64,000 nt of DNA from Shewanella basaltis (GTDB taxonomy: Bacteria; Pseudomonadota; Gammaproteobacteria; Enterobacterales; Shewanellaceae). Both the position numbers and the translations under genes were made by a program. Of this stretch, positions 29,329-38,823 are shown piece after piece. Every line of letters starts with the position of its first letter. Position 1 is the first letter of the stretch. Below the pieces are notes generated by a model. The model worked only from the letters and a program-made list of their open reading frames with translations, ran no database searches and had not been told where the DNA came from. The DNA lies in the NCBI RefSeq assembly GCF_023283885.1, contig NZ_JAKILA010000004.1:62001-126000 (forward strand), written 5' to 3'.

Positions 29329-32300
29329 TTAACTGGCTGTAAATTGATTTATCAGTATCAGCTCAGCGGGTTGTTGCAAGTATTTTTGTTCAAAGTCTTC
29401 ACTGCATAACGCATGTGAAAACAAATACCCTTGGCCGTAATCACAACCCGCAAATTCAAGTAAGTTTCGCTGTTGCTCTGTCTCGATCCCTTCTGCGATG
29501 ACTTTCATGCCTAACTTATGTGCCATCACAATCATGGCTTCGCACAAACTTAAATCGTTACTGTCAGGGGTAAGATTATTAACAAAGGACTTATCAATTT
29601 TAAGGTAATCAATATTGAACTTGCGTAAATAAGACAAAGAAGAATAACCCGTACCAAAATCATCTAAAGACACCTCAAGCCCAGCCTCTCGATAGGCGAG
29701 TAGCTTGGCTTCAACATTTTGCTCTTTTTCTAGCAATAAACCTTCGGTGATCTCAATACAAATACTCTTGGCGTTTAACTGTAATTGAGACATGGTTGAA
29801 AGCCAGTCCTGCACATCGGTGGTTTCGTCTCTAAATTGTACCGGAGATTTATTAATACTGATTTGAATATCAACATTAAACAGAGCTTTCCATTTAGCAG
29901 ACTGCGCCACGGCCTCATTAAAAACCCAATTACCAATATCGATAATCATCCCCGTCTCTTCTGCAATAGGGATAAACTCTGCTGGCGATATAAACCCCAT
30001 GGTTGGATGATCCCAACGAATGAGCGCTTCAGCCTTAATGACACTGTCACTGCCCAGCTCAACTATAGGTTGATAATACAGCTCAAACTGCTCTTGCAAC
30101 ACCGCATTTTTTAGCTCTTGCACTAACAACATTCGTTTTTGAGCATCGCTTTGCATTGCTGGGGTAAAATAATTAAAACGATTACGACCATGGGTTTTGG
30201 CCGAGTACATCGCTTGATCAGCATTTTTAAGTAATGCCTCAGTGGTTGATGCGTCATCAGGAAATAACGTAATACCAATACTGCCACTAATGTAGGCGGT
30301 TTGATCGCCTAATAAATAAGGCTCAGCTAGGCTTTTAAGTATTTGGCTCGCAACGCGTTCTACACCATGGTTATCATCTAGATTAGTTAATACAATGGTA
30401 AATTCATCGCCACCTAAACGCGCCACGACATCAGATTCTCGCACACAGCGTTTAAGGCGCTCAGCGGTTTCTAACAACAACTCATCGCCCATATCATGAC
30501 CAAGTGTGTCATTAATTTCTTTAAAGTAATCTAAATCTAAAAACATCAAGGCAAAGTGATTGCGCTGACGATCAGTTTGGGTTACCGCTTTGGCTAAAAA
30601 CGCTAATAGCATTCTACGATTAGGTAAGCCGGTAAGTGAGTCATAATTTGCTTGGCGCCAAATTAACTCTTCGGTTTGTTTTTTCTCCGTAATATCTGAA
30701 AATAACGCCACAAACCTTGCTGATTGTGTTTTAGTTCGGTTGACAGAGTTTATCGTTAACAAAATGAGGTAGTTTTCGCCATTTTTATGTTGCATCCACA
30801 CCTCACCCTGCCAGCGACCAATTTGTTTAAGCTGAACACTGAGTTGATCATAGAACTTCTGAGGCTGTAACTCAGATTTAAACATACTAAGGCTTTGACC
30901 TTTTATCTCATCTTTTTTAAACCCTGTAATTAATGAAAATGCAGGGTTAGAATCAATAATCACCCCTTCAGAAGTAAAGACACTCATTGCCTCACTGGAA
31001 TTTTGATATACCGATGCAGCAACGCTTAACGTCTCTTCGACATGCTTAATATCGGTAATATCGCTCAATGTACCGCACACACGCAGTGGTTTACCCTTTT
31101 CGTCAATGTCGACCACTTTACCCGTTTGTAAAATCCATCGAGACTCACCCATTAAGTTAATTAATTGATACTCAATTTTTTGGCTAATGCTGCGTCCCTT
31201 TTGGATATCAATAAGCGAGCGCAAAAACCTTAATTTGTCGTTTTTATCAATCGCATCAATCCATCTTTTGGGTGTTTCATTTAGCTTACTCATAGGGCAA
31301 CATAAAATATCAGCGCTGTATTGGTTTATATTAACTGTCCGTTTTTGAACATCCCAATCCCAAACACCTAGTTCACTGCTGTCGAGTACCAAATCAAGTT
31401 GCTCTTTGCTTTGTAACAATGCAAGTTCAGCTTGTTTTTGTTTGGTAATATCAAGAAAGCCAGCAATGACTAAAAAACCGTCGTCATCTGGGTTACGTCT
31501 ACAGGCAATCGTGATATGGGTATACACAATGGAACCATCTTTCGCCACAAAGCGCTTGTCCATTTCGTACTCATCAATTTCACCTTTGACCATTTTGTCG
31601 TATTTGAGTAAATCTTTATTTAAATCATCGGGATGAGTAATCTCTGCCCAGGTTAGCGCCTTTAACTCACTTTCACTGTAACCAAGCATTTGGCACAAAT
31701 AAGGGTTCACTTTGAGCCAATACTTAGCTTTTGAGGTGATCGAAATACCAATGTTACCGATATCAAATTGGCTTCTGAATAAAAAGTCTTCTTGGGATTT
31801 AATCTGTTGCTCGCGCTCCCGAAACATAATTTGCGTCAACAGCCGACCAGTTACCATAGTTAAAAAAGGAAAAATAATTAAGATTGGAAAAGCAATAAGT
31901 AAAAGCGTGTCAACCGCTTGCTCAAAAGGGATTAACAACACAGAAAATAATAAAAACACATGAACGATAATACCAAACACATAAAAGGCCACAAGGCTGA
32001 TTTGGTCCAGATGATTTTTACGGTAGTGGCGCCATACCAAACCGAGAAACCCACTACAAAACAACATGATAATACCGACAGACGCACCAACACCCCCAAG
32101 GCTGTAACGGTATAACGCCATAAATATAGCCGCGACTGTAGTAGGGATCACCCCAAAAAAAAGCCCTGACAAACACAATAACACTGAGCGACTATCGAAC
32201 TGTAAACCTTCTTGAAATACCAGTGGGCTCATCATAATGATCACACCAATAATACCAATGATCGCTCCGATACCGAGTTGCCAATACAACAAATGAGAAT

Positions 32301-32397
32301 GACGCTGATGAGAGGGAAAAAGCGAATACAGGTATACCAGCGCAAGCAATAGCGCGGCATTTTCGAAAAAAGAGAAAAAAATATTCAGATTGATCAT
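29329..32397 (-). CDS. Membrane-anchored PAS-GGDEF-EAL protein, 1022 aa
   Basis: Residues 1-205 hold about six hydrophobic helices resembling the 5TM-5TMR_LYT domain. Three PAS segments with PAC-like ends follow (about 210-325, 330-455, 455-580). The GGDEF domain (RESDVVARLGGDEF; GGDEF at 662-666) has an intact RxxD I-site. The EAL domain has EAL at 790-792, DDFGTGYSSLSYL near 912 and the late KVIAEGIETEQQ motif, all expected in active phosphodiesterases. The protein may both make and degrade c-di-GMP in response to a signal sensed by the membrane or PAS domains. It stands alone on the minus strand. Confidence 0.93.
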   Translation of the reverse strand: MINLNIFFSFFENAALLLALVYLYSLFPSHQRHSHLLYWQLGIGAIIGIIGVIIMMSPLVFQEGLQFDSRSVLLCLSGLFFGVIPTTVAAIFMALYRYSLGGVGASVGIIMLFCSGFLGLVWRHYRKNHLDQISLVAFYVFGIIVHVFLLFSVLLIPFEQAVDTLLLIAFPILIIFPFLTMVTGRLLTQIMFREREQQIKSQEDFLFRSQFDIGNIGISITSKAKYWLKVNPYLCQMLGYSESELKALTWAEITHPDDLNKDLLKYDKMVKGEIDEYEMDKRFVAKDGSIVYTHITIACRRNPDDDGFLVIAGFLDITKQKQAELALLQSKEQLDLVLDSSELGVWDWDVQKRTVNINQYSADILCCPMSKLNETPKRWIDAIDKNDKLRFLRSLIDIQKGRSISQKIEYQLINLMGESRWILQTGKVVDIDEKGKPLRVCGTLSDITDIKHVEETLSVAASVYQNSSEAMSVFTSEGVIIDSNPAFSLITGFKKDEIKGQSLSMFKSELQPQKFYDQLSVQLKQIGRWQGEVWMQHKNGENYLILLTINSVNRTKTQSARFVALFSDITEKKQTEELIWRQANYDSLTGLPNRRMLLAFLAKAVTQTDRQRNHFALMFLDLDYFKEINDTLGHDMGDELLLETAERLKRCVRESDVVARLGGDEFTIVLTNLDDNHGVERVASQILKSLAEPYLLGDQTAYISGSIGITLFPDDASTTEALLKNADQAMYSAKTHGRNRFNYFTPAMQSDAQKRMLLVQELKNAVLQEQFELYYQPIVELGSDSVIKAEALIRWDHPTMGFISPAEFIPIAEETGMIIDIGNWVFNEAVAQSAKWKALFNVDIQISINKSPVQFRDETTDVQDWLSTMSQLQLNAKSICIEITEGLLLEKEQNVEAKLLAYREAGLEVSLDDFGTGYSSLSYLRKFNIDYLKIDKSFVNNLTPDSNDLSLCEAMIVMAHKLGMKVIAEGIETEQQRNLLEFAGCDYGQGYLFSHALCSEDFEQKYLQQPAELILINQFTAS

Positions 32398-32979
32398 CTA
32401 CACATTTCCTTAGGCATCCATAACACTCTCATTTGCATCCAAGCATTCTTTCATTAGTGTAGCAGAATCAAATAACTAACATGATTCTTTTGCAGGTATA
32501 ACCGTATCGCTGAACATAAATCAACTTTTGATAATACATCTACCCAAAGCCAATCGTTTATTGCAATTAACCGATTTAACCACAATGAGTCATTGAGCAT
32601 ACCAAACTCAACAAACCTTGAGCAATATTAGGGCGTGTTTATCTTTATTGATAAATAATGCAGACGGCTGTTTTCCAGACAATGGCAAACAGACCCCGTT
32701 TAGCCTGCTAACCAAGTAAATGTGTGGCCAGTATAACTAGAAAGTAGTCACAGCACGCCGGGGTGAGACTGAACAAACATAAACGCGCCTTAACAACCTT
32801 AATATCAAAAATAGGCCCAGATCACACTTTATCGGCTAAACATCGATGGTGTAGTAAAAGCACATAGGTTTCCCCCAACACAGGTATGTATTTAGAGGTA
32901 TATCACACAAAGTTGTCCATCATATTGGTACTTTTACTACAGAGAAAATTTAAAATTACAATATATAGGGGTACAACTT
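32398..32979. other. Intergenic region upstream of the alcohol dehydrogenase gene
   Basis: 582 bases without a gene, between two divergent transcripts. At 32632-32696 there are possible degenerate family B ends (GGGCGTGTTTATCTTT ... CAAACAGACCC), about 65 bp apart; too weak to call. The 3' part should contain the promoter of the dehydrogenase, whose RBS region includes AGGGG. Confidence 0.55.
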
Positions 32980-34128
32980 ATGGCGACTAAATTCTTTATT
33001 CCAAGCGTCAACATTCTTGGTCAAGGCAGTGTAGATGAAGCGATTAATGATATTAAAGCACTCGGCTTTACCAAAGCATTAATCGTCACTGACAAACCAT
33101 TAGTCAGTATTGGCCTTGTTGCTAAAGTGCAAGATAAACTCAATACCCAGGGGATTGAAGTTGTTATTTTTGATGGCGTTCAGCCTAATCCCACCACTGG
33201 CAATGTTGAAGCCGGTTTAGCATTGCTCACCAGTAACCAATGTGACTTTATCATTTCACTCGGTGGTGGCTCACCACATGATTGCGCCAAAGGCATTGCA
33301 CTCGTTGCAACTAATGGCGGCCAGATCAAAGATTATGAAGGCGTTGATGTGTCTAAAAAACCACAAATGCCATTAGTCGCCATCAATACCACAGCCGGTA
33401 CAGCAAGCGAAATGACGCGCTTTTGTATTATTACCGATGAAGCAAGACACATCAAAATGGCGATTGTCGATAAAAACACCACGCCTATTTTATCAGTGAA
33501 CGATCCTGAACTGATGTTAGAAAAACCAGCATCATTAACCGCGGCAACCGGTATGGATGCCCTCACCCATGCGATTGAAGCCTATGTCTCAATAGCAGCA
33601 AACCCCATCACTGACGCTTGTGCGATTAAAGCCATTGAACTCATCAACGCCAACCTTATCAATGCTGTTAAAAAGGGCAACGATATCACTGCACGCGAGA
33701 ATATGGCCTATGCGCAATTTTTAGCAGGCATGGCGTTCAACAATGCCAGTTTAGGTTATGTCCATGCGATGGCACACCAGCTAGGCGGGTTTTATGATCT
33801 TCCGCACGGTGTTTGCAACGCGTTATTGTTGCCTCATGTTCAAGCATACAATGCTCAAGTTGCGCCACAACGCTTAAGTGATGTGGCTAAAGCCATGGGA
33901 GTTGATGTTAGCCTAATGACAGCAGAACAAGGTGCCCAAGCTGCGATAGATGCCATTAAAACCTTATCTGCCGCGGTCAATATACCGGCAAATTTAACTG
34001 AGCTAGGCGTAAAAGCGGAAGATATTCCAACGCTTGCGGACAATGCCCTTAAAGATGCCTGTGGTTTCACTAACCCTAAACAAGCGACTCACCAAGAAAT
34101 TTGTCAAATTTTTACTAACGCATTATAA
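32980..34128 (+). CDS. Iron-containing alcohol dehydrogenase (YiaY/AdhB type)
   Basis: 382 residues, the typical length for group III alcohol dehydrogenases. The NAD-binding [10 protein letters not shown] (95-104) is present. Fe ligands are visible in [14 protein letters not shown] (Asp193, His197), HAMAHQLGG (His262) and LPHGVCN (His276). The sequence is close to E. coli YiaY and Zymomonas AdhB and probably interconverts ethanol or other short primary alcohols and aldehydes. It is a lone gene with its own terminator, consistent with an ethanol/fermentation role. The symbol adhB is plausible but not certain. Confidence 0.9.
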   Translation: MATKFFIPSVNILGQGSVDEAINDIKALGFTKALIVTDKPLVSIGLVAKVQDKLNTQGIEVVIFDGVQPNPTTGNVEAGLALLTSNQCDFIISLGGGSPHDCAKGIALVATNGGQIKDYEGVDVSKKPQMPLVAINTTAGTASEMTRFCIITDEARHIKMAIVDKNTTPILSVNDPELMLEKPASLTAATGMDALTHAIEAYVSIAANPITDACAIKAIELINANLINAVKKGNDITARENMAYAQFLAGMAFNNASLGYVHAMAHQLGGFYDLPHGVCNALLLPHVQAYNAQVAPQRLSDVAKAMGVDVSLMTAEQGAQAAIDAIKTLSAAVNIPANLTELGVKAEDIPTLADNALKDACGFTNPKQATHQEICQIFTNAL

Positions 34129-34150
34129 AGGTTAAATTTAGCTTCACTTT

Positions 34151-34185
34151 TTAACGCTCGCAGCCTGCTGCGAGCGTTATTTTTA
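34151..34185 (+). terminator. Terminator of the alcohol dehydrogenase gene
   Basis: AACGCTCGCAGC, two-base loop, GCTGCGAGCGTT, then ATTTTTAT. Strong 12 bp stem about 25 bp after the stop. Confidence 0.88.
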
Positions 34186-34354
34186 TCCGCTCTACAAGAT
34201 TGGCTTTTAAAGTAAATATCTAACAATGACAATAGGTTATTTATGATTTAGTAAAAAGTGATGCATAGATCTAAGTTCTTGAAATAAGCATTGACCAATA
34301 TAAAAAATAAGGACTATGATGAAATCACTTAGAAAGCGAATAGGTAGGTAAATA

Positions 34355-34720
34355 ATGACAGCAATCACTCATGTATATAATTACACCGTTCGATGCCCGC
34401 ACTATAAAGAAAATGAACAACCTGCAACATGGCTTAACCATATAGAAGTAAATCAATCGTGTGAAATCGCCTTAGCTCGTATCACTAAATGGCATAATAT
34501 TTCAGGCACTAAATCATTTGAGCTAAATGACTTTGTGGTAAGAAAAGCTGACAACGAAGAAGCCTATTTTGCTATGCAAAGTAGCCGCTTAAAACATGAT
34601 GGACATGCACTCGTCACATTCAAAATCTTTTTAGACAACTGCTGCCAAGAAGCCTCACCCAATACCATCATGCAACACTTAATTGAAGATTATCAGCATC
34701 GAATTGCTAAAATTGAATAA
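34355..34720 (+). CDS. Unrecognised small cytoplasmic protein, 121 aa
   Basis: 121 residues with no signal peptide or membrane segment. It contains four scattered cysteines (RCPHY, QSCEI, DNCCQ) and a mixed alpha/beta pattern: DFVVRKADNEEAYFAMQSS then a C-terminal helix. I do not recognise the family. An AGGTAGG site sits six bases before the ATG, and a strong terminator follows at 34750, so it looks like a self-contained transcription unit and is likely real. Confidence 0.72.
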   Translation: MTAITHVYNYTVRCPHYKENEQPATWLNHIEVNQSCEIALARITKWHNISGTKSFELNDFVVRKADNEEAYFAMQSSRLKHDGHALVTFKIFLDNCCQEASPNTIMQHLIEDYQHRIAKIE

Positions 34721-34749
34721 GCCAATCATCGCAATACAATCATAATTTG

Positions 34750-34786
34750 AGGAGCAAATAATTGAGATTATTTGCTCCTTTTTTTA
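34750..34786 (+). terminator. Terminator of the 121-aa protein gene
   Basis: AGGAGCAAATAA, loop TTGAGA, TTATTTGCTCCT then a run of T. It lies between this gene and the convergent thioesterase gene. Confidence 0.9.
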
Positions 34787-34791
34787 CTGGG

Positions 34792-35160
34792 TTATGCCGC
34801 ATTAGCACGCATACCATGTGGAATTGGCAACCCATTTTCATTAATATTAACGAACACCATTTTATCTATGAATGCGATAGGAGCATGGTTAACTTTATTA
34901 CGGATTTTACATCTCACCGTTACAGAGCTTTGCCCTAAGCTGACAAGTTCAAAACCAAATTCAATAATGTCACCAACGTAAGCGGGTGCCATAAAGTTGA
35001 TTTCAGAGATAACTTTTGCAATGTGGAACTGGCTGCGCATTTGGCAACTGGCAAAGATAGTCGCCTCTTCATTAACCCAACTTAATAGCTGACCACAACA
35101 TAAGGTTTGACTGCTATTTAAGTTAATAGGCATAACCATGTGACGTGTGAAATATTTCAT
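34792..35160 (-). CDS. Hotdog-fold acyl-CoA thioesterase
   Basis: 122 residues from MKYFTRHMVMP (35160), with GAGG upstream; the frame extends nine codons further. The hotdog/YciA-like signature is LCCGQLLSWVNEEATIFA, followed by INFMAPAYVGDIIEF and SVTVRCKI. It probably hydrolyses acyl-CoA, but the chain length cannot be stated. The sequence resembles the acyl-CoA thioesterase group that includes YciA and cytosolic BACH. It is next to a lone terminator and near ltaE, without a shared operon. Confidence 0.78.
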   Translation of the reverse strand: MKYFTRHMVMPINLNSSQTLCCGQLLSWVNEEATIFASCQMRSQFHIAKVISEINFMAPAYVGDIIEFGFELVSLGQSSVTVRCKIRNKVNHAPIAFIDKMVFVNINENGLPIPHGMRANAA

Positions 35161-35369
35161 AATAACCTCGTGTGTTAATCCATTCATTTTATGCCACCAG
35201 GCATATACCTCTAAATGAGTAGCAACGTTCAGGCCAATTATTTAGGCTAAACATTTCAACAACTTAATTATTATCAATTGATAAAAACACGTATATTGCT
35301 CGAATAAAATGCACTTACGCACCAAAAAAAGACAAAGACAGCGTCAACGTCTTTGTCATCCCGCTTGCA

Positions 35370-36386
35370 TCAGCACTTGAGCAGTGCGTGTTTAAATTCG
35401 TGCACAAATGTAATGATATCTTGTTGGCTAATATCGTGATGAGTCACAAGGCGAAGGTTATGACCACCACTGATTAATATTCCTTTTCTGCGTAATATGT
35501 CAGCCAATATCATAGGATTAATGTCGTCAGCTAATTGCACAAAAACCATGTTAGTTTGTACCGCTGCAAGGTCAACGGTGATCTCAGAAATTTCAGCCAA
35601 CAATTGAGCTAACAATCTCGCATTATCGTGATCTTCTGCTAATCGCTCTACTTGATCTGTGATGGCAAGTTTAGCTGCAGCGGCAATGATCCCAGCTTGT
35701 CTCATACCGCCGCCGAGCATTTTACGCCAACGAGTCGCTTTTGAAATCAAACGCTCATCACCCAGCAAAATAGAGCCTATTGGGGCGCACAAGCCTTTAG
35801 ATAAACATATAGAAACTGAGTCAAAATACTGGGTAATATCAGCAATAGCGATCCCTTGCGCGACCGCGGCATTGGCAACCCGAGCACCATCAAGGTGTAT
35901 TTTAAGGCCTCGGTTAAAGGCCAATGCCTGTGCTTTTGCCAAATATTCTTGGCTAAGCACTTTACCACCAATGGTGTTTTCCAAACTTAGTAAGCGAGTA
36001 CGAGCAAAATGAATGTCATCAGGTTTAATTGCGGCCTCGATGTCACTTAATAAAATGCTGCCATCAATTTGATTGCTCAACGGTTGTGGCTGAATACTGC
36101 CCAACACTGCAGCCCCACCACCTTCAAACTTATAATTGTGGGCTTGCTGGCCACATAAATACTCATCACCGCGTTCGCAGTGAGCCATTAATGCCAATAG
36201 GTTTGCTTGAGTACCAGAGCAGACAAATAATGCGCCATCAAAGCCAAACATCTCTGCCGCCATCTCTTGCAAGTGATTCACTGTAGGGTCGTCACCATAA
36301 ACATCATCGCCCACCTCAGCCTGCGCCATCGCAGCGCGCATTGCTGGTGTCGGTTTAGTGACGGTATCACTTCGAAAATCTATCAT
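35370..36386 (-). CDS. ltaE: Low-specificity L-threonine aldolase
   Basis: 338 residues matching LtaE throughout: MIDFRSDTVTKPTPAMRAAM, the DDVYGDDPTV stretch, CSGTQANLLALMAHC, HLDGARVANA with the PLP aspartate and SICLSKGLCAPIGS with the PLP lysine at 197. It cleaves threonine or allo-threonine to glycine and acetaldehyde. It lies 19 bp downstream of the tpx stop on the same strand, possibly in one transcript with it. Glycine made here would feed the glycine cleavage system that GcvA controls, though that gene is elsewhere. Confidence 0.95.
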   Translation of the reverse strand: MIDFRSDTVTKPTPAMRAAMAQAEVGDDVYGDDPTVNHLQEMAAEMFGFDGALFVCSGTQANLLALMAHCERGDEYLCGQQAHNYKFEGGGAAVLGSIQPQPLSNQIDGSILLSDIEAAIKPDDIHFARTRLLSLENTIGGKVLSQEYLAKAQALAFNRGLKIHLDGARVANAAVAQGIAIADITQYFDSVSICLSKGLCAPIGSILLGDERLISKATRWRKMLGGGMRQAGIIAAAAKLAITDQVERLAEDHDNARLLAQLLAEISEITVDLAAVQTNMVFVQLADDINPMILADILRRKGILISGGHNLRLVTHHDISQQDIITFVHEFKHALLKC

Positions 36387-36404
36387 TTTGCACTCACTTT
36401 GTGG

Positions 36405-36986
36405 TTAGTTTGCAGCAATTTCAGTAAGCGCGTTAAGAGCAGCTGTGTAATCTGGGTGCTCACTGACCTCACTAACAAGTTCGTGATACTTTAATATTCC
36501 TTGCGCATCAATAATAAATATAGAACGGGCAAGCAAACCACGGTCTTGGATCAGCAAGCCATATTTTTGGCCAAAATCACGCCAGACAGAATCTGACAAC
36601 ACTTTAATTTTATCGACGCTTTCTGTTTGGCAAAATCGCTTTTGTGCAAAGGGCAAGTCTTCGCTGATAGTCAACATAACCACATCTTGACCAAACTGGC
36701 TAAACTCTTTATTAAATCGTTTCGTTTGCAATGCACAAACACCGGTATCAAGGCTTGGTACCGCACTAATAAGCACAGTTTTACCTTTAAAGTCGCTTAA
36801 ACTAATCGGTGTAAACTTTTCATCAACCACTTTAAAAAGTGGGGCGGGTTCACCCAACGCTGGGATTTGACCTTCAAGTGCAACAGGGGTTCCTCCCATG
36901 GTAATCATGGTCTTTTCACCCGCGCTCACACTGAAAGCTGCGGCAGAAAAAAGTGTAATTACTGCAAATGTTGAAATAAATTTCAT
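36405..36986 (-). CDS. tpx: Thiol peroxidase Tpx with signal peptide
   Basis: 193 residues from MKFISTFAVI (36986). The motif SLDTGVCALQTKRFNKEF gives the peroxidatic Cys at about 84; FCQTESVDKIKVL gives the resolving Cys at about 119. Unlike the 168-residue cytosolic E. coli Tpx it has a hydrophobic signal sequence ending SVSAGEK, so it is predicted to be periplasmic. The RBS TAGGAG is at 36991-36996 (minus), directly next to the end of element B1. ltaE lies 19 bp downstream. The enzyme reduces peroxides using thioredoxin-like donors, which in the periplasm would be a DsbD-linked system (inference). Confidence 0.92.
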   Translation of the reverse strand: MKFISTFAVITLFSAAAFSVSAGEKTMITMGGTPVALEGQIPALGEPAPLFKVVDEKFTPISLSDFKGKTVLISAVPSLDTGVCALQTKRFNKEFSQFGQDVVMLTISEDLPFAQKRFCQTESVDKIKVLSDSVWRDFGQKYGLLIQDRGLLARSIFIIDAQGILKYHELVSEVSEHPDYTAALNALTEIAAN

Positions 36987-36997
36987 ACAAACTCCTA

Positions 36998-37260
36998 GGG
37001 TCTGTTGATCTTTCAAGGTTATTTTTGCAGCGAGTTGTTGGTCTTTTATACAAGGCAGAGACTTTGAAGTGTAGTTATTCTACATAAAAAGTCGATAACG
37101 CAGTAAAAATGACCAACAAACGCTGCCCACAGGGTTCGGCTAAAAACGTTTTACTCTTTGTTGAATAGATTTTGCTTAGGTGGCTAGGCTTCAATCCATT
37201 CGCCTCGATTAAAACGTTTTTAACTCGAACAAAATTCAACCAGCAAAGATCAACAGACCC
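36998..37260 (+). mobile_element. Family B miniature element, copy B1 (263 bp)
   Basis: Terminal inverted repeats: GGGTCTGTTGATCTTT left, AAAGATCAACAGACCC right. Inner repeats GCAGCGAGTTGTTGGTC (about 37027) and GACCAACAAACGCTGC (about 37110) are also complementary, and TGTAGTTATTCTACA forms a small hairpin. There is no ORF of note. The left flank is TA; the right flank is AG, so a perfect duplication is not visible. It sits between the tpx RBS and a terminator of the mscS gene. Confidence 0.82.
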
Positions 37261-37263
37261 AGT

Positions 37264-37295
37264 ATAAAAAAACCAGCAAATGCTGGTTTTTGTTT
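37264..37295 (-). terminator. Terminator 3' of the MscS-family gene
   Basis: AAAACCAGCA, loop AA, TGCTGGTTTT, with A and T runs on both sides. It lies about 22 bp after the channel gene's stop. Confidence 0.85.
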
Positions 37296-37316
37296 ATAAA
37301 CATACGTTGCTGCAAA

Positions 37317-38150
37317 TTATTTTGCTGGAACTTCTTTTACATGTAAATCCATTTGTGGGAATGGAATTTCAATGTTAGCAGCGTCTAAGGCATTTTTAAT
37401 TTGCTCTAGTAGCTCAAAGCGAACTGGCCAATAGTCTGCCGTGCTAACCCAAGGACGAACCACAAAGTTAATTGACGAATCAGCAAGTTCAGCTAAACCA
37501 ATTGTGTAGCCAGGATCTTTTAATACCAATGCATTGTTATCAAGTACATCAGCAATCACTTTTTTGGTGGTAGCAATATCAGCAGTATAAGACACACCAA
37601 TAGTTAAATCGATACGACGTTTTTCTAAGGCTGAGTAGTTAGTAATTGTGCCATTCATGATTGAAGAGTTTGGCGCAATAATCACTTTGTTATCGCCTGT
37701 GCGTAAACGTGTAGAGAAAATAGTAATCTCATCAACCACGCCTGCAGTGCCTGCCGCTTCAATAAAGTCACCAACGCGACATGGACGGAACAATACCATC
37801 AACACACCAGAAGCAAAATTCGATAACGAACCTTGTAATGCCAAACCAACGGCTAAGCCAGCAGCACCGATAACAGCAACCAGTGACGCAGTTTGCACGC
37901 CAACCTGACCTAATGTGGCAATAATGGTAAATACAAACACTAATGCCCACGCGAGGTTTGCAACAAATGACACCACAGTTGCATCAACTTTACGGCTATT
38001 AAGCACTTTCACCGTGACACGCTTTGCTACACCGGCAAAATATTTACCAATGATAAAAATAACAATAGCAGCTAATGCTTTAAGACCATAAGTCATTAGA
38101 AACTCAGGTGCTTGCTCAATTAGACCATCTAAACCTTCTAGGTTTTCCAT
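37317..38150 (-). CDS. mscS: Small-conductance mechanosensitive channel (MscS family)
   Basis: 277 residues, close to the 286 of E. coli MscS (YggB). It has three N-terminal hydrophobic segments (GLKALAAIVIFIIGKYF and following), the TM3-pore helix GAAGLAVGLALQGSLSNFASG, then the beta-domain (RVGDFIEAAGTAGVVDEITIFSTRLRTGDN) and PFPQMDLHV near the end. It opens on hypo-osmotic shock to release solutes. The start has GGGAGAGA upstream. It lies about 25 bp after the OmpA-like gene, with which it may share a transcript. Confidence 0.93.
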   Translation of the reverse strand: MENLEGLDGLIEQAPEFLMTYGLKALAAIVIFIIGKYFAGVAKRVTVKVLNSRKVDATVVSFVANLAWALVFVFTIIATLGQVGVQTASLVAVIGAAGLAVGLALQGSLSNFASGVLMVLFRPCRVGDFIEAAGTAGVVDEITIFSTRLRTGDNKVIIAPNSSIMNGTITNYSALEKRRIDLTIGVSYTADIATTKKVIADVLDNNALVLKDPGYTIGLAELADSSINFVVRPWVSTADYWPVRFELLEQIKNALDAANIEIPFPQMDLHVKEVPAK

Positions 38151-38175
38151 TTCTCTCTCCCTTAGATAAGCAGAA

Positions 38176-38823
38176 TCATTCTGCTAAAATGATAAATTCT
38201 ACACGCCGGTTACGCTGTCGCCCTTCTACTGTGGCATTATCAGCCGCCGGCATTTTGCTACTCATGCCAACAACGTCAATCGATGTTGGTTGGAATTGGT
38301 AATCATTAACCAATAACTCTTTTATTGCGTTAGCACGTTTAAGTGATAATGCACTATTTATCGCCTCGCTACCTATGATATCGGTATGGCCTTCTAAACG
38401 AACCCTGACTTGTGGGTGCTGCTCAATATATTGTTGTACCCTAACTAAAGTGGGGCGTTGGGTTAACAATACATTGGCTTTATCAAAATCAAAATACACA
38501 GGTTGAAGAATTGACCCAAAGCAATCAGCAGCCACATTGACATCCGGTTGCTGGCGACATTGCTCTGCAATTAATGCGGCATTATTGGTAATCGTTGCAC
38601 CAACTTCACCTTCATCGCTGTCGTCGTAATCGTCACCGTCTTCATCAACAATTAAAATATCATTATCAATACAACCATTGGCCATAACAACGGTGTTAAT
38701 AGGCGTCTCTTGGCAGGCATCTTTTTTGTCGGGTACACCATCAAAGTCAGTGTCGACCCAAGCTAAAGCACTGCTAAAATAAAGGCTAAAAATGGTTAAT
38801 GTCAAAGTGCGAACGATAGCCAT
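38176..38823 (-). CDS. Outer-membrane-associated protein with TSP3 repeats and OmpA domain
   Basis: About 215 residues after choosing MAIVRTLTLT (38823; AAGGAG upstream); the frame extends 15 codons further. Signal peptide LTLTIFSLYFSSALA, then a calcium-binding thrombospondin-type-3 motif (DTDFDGVPDKKDACQ) and an acidic segment (DEDGDDYDDSDEGE). A C-terminal OmpA-like peptidoglycan-binding domain has RVRLEGHTDIIGSEAIN and ends RRNRRVEFIIL. It should bridge peptidoglycan and envelope. It has no beta-barrel, so it is unlike full-length OmpA. It is followed by mscS on the same strand. Confidence 0.85.
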   Translation of the reverse strand: MAIVRTLTLTIFSLYFSSALAWVDTDFDGVPDKKDACQETPINTVVMANGCIDNDILIVDEDGDDYDDSDEGEVGATITNNAALIAEQCRQQPDVNVAADCFGSILQPVYFDFDKANVLLTQRPTLVRVQQYIEQHPQVRVRLEGHTDIIGSEAINSALSLKRANAIKELLVNDYQFQPTSIDVVGMSSKMPAADNATVEGRQRNRRVEFIILAE

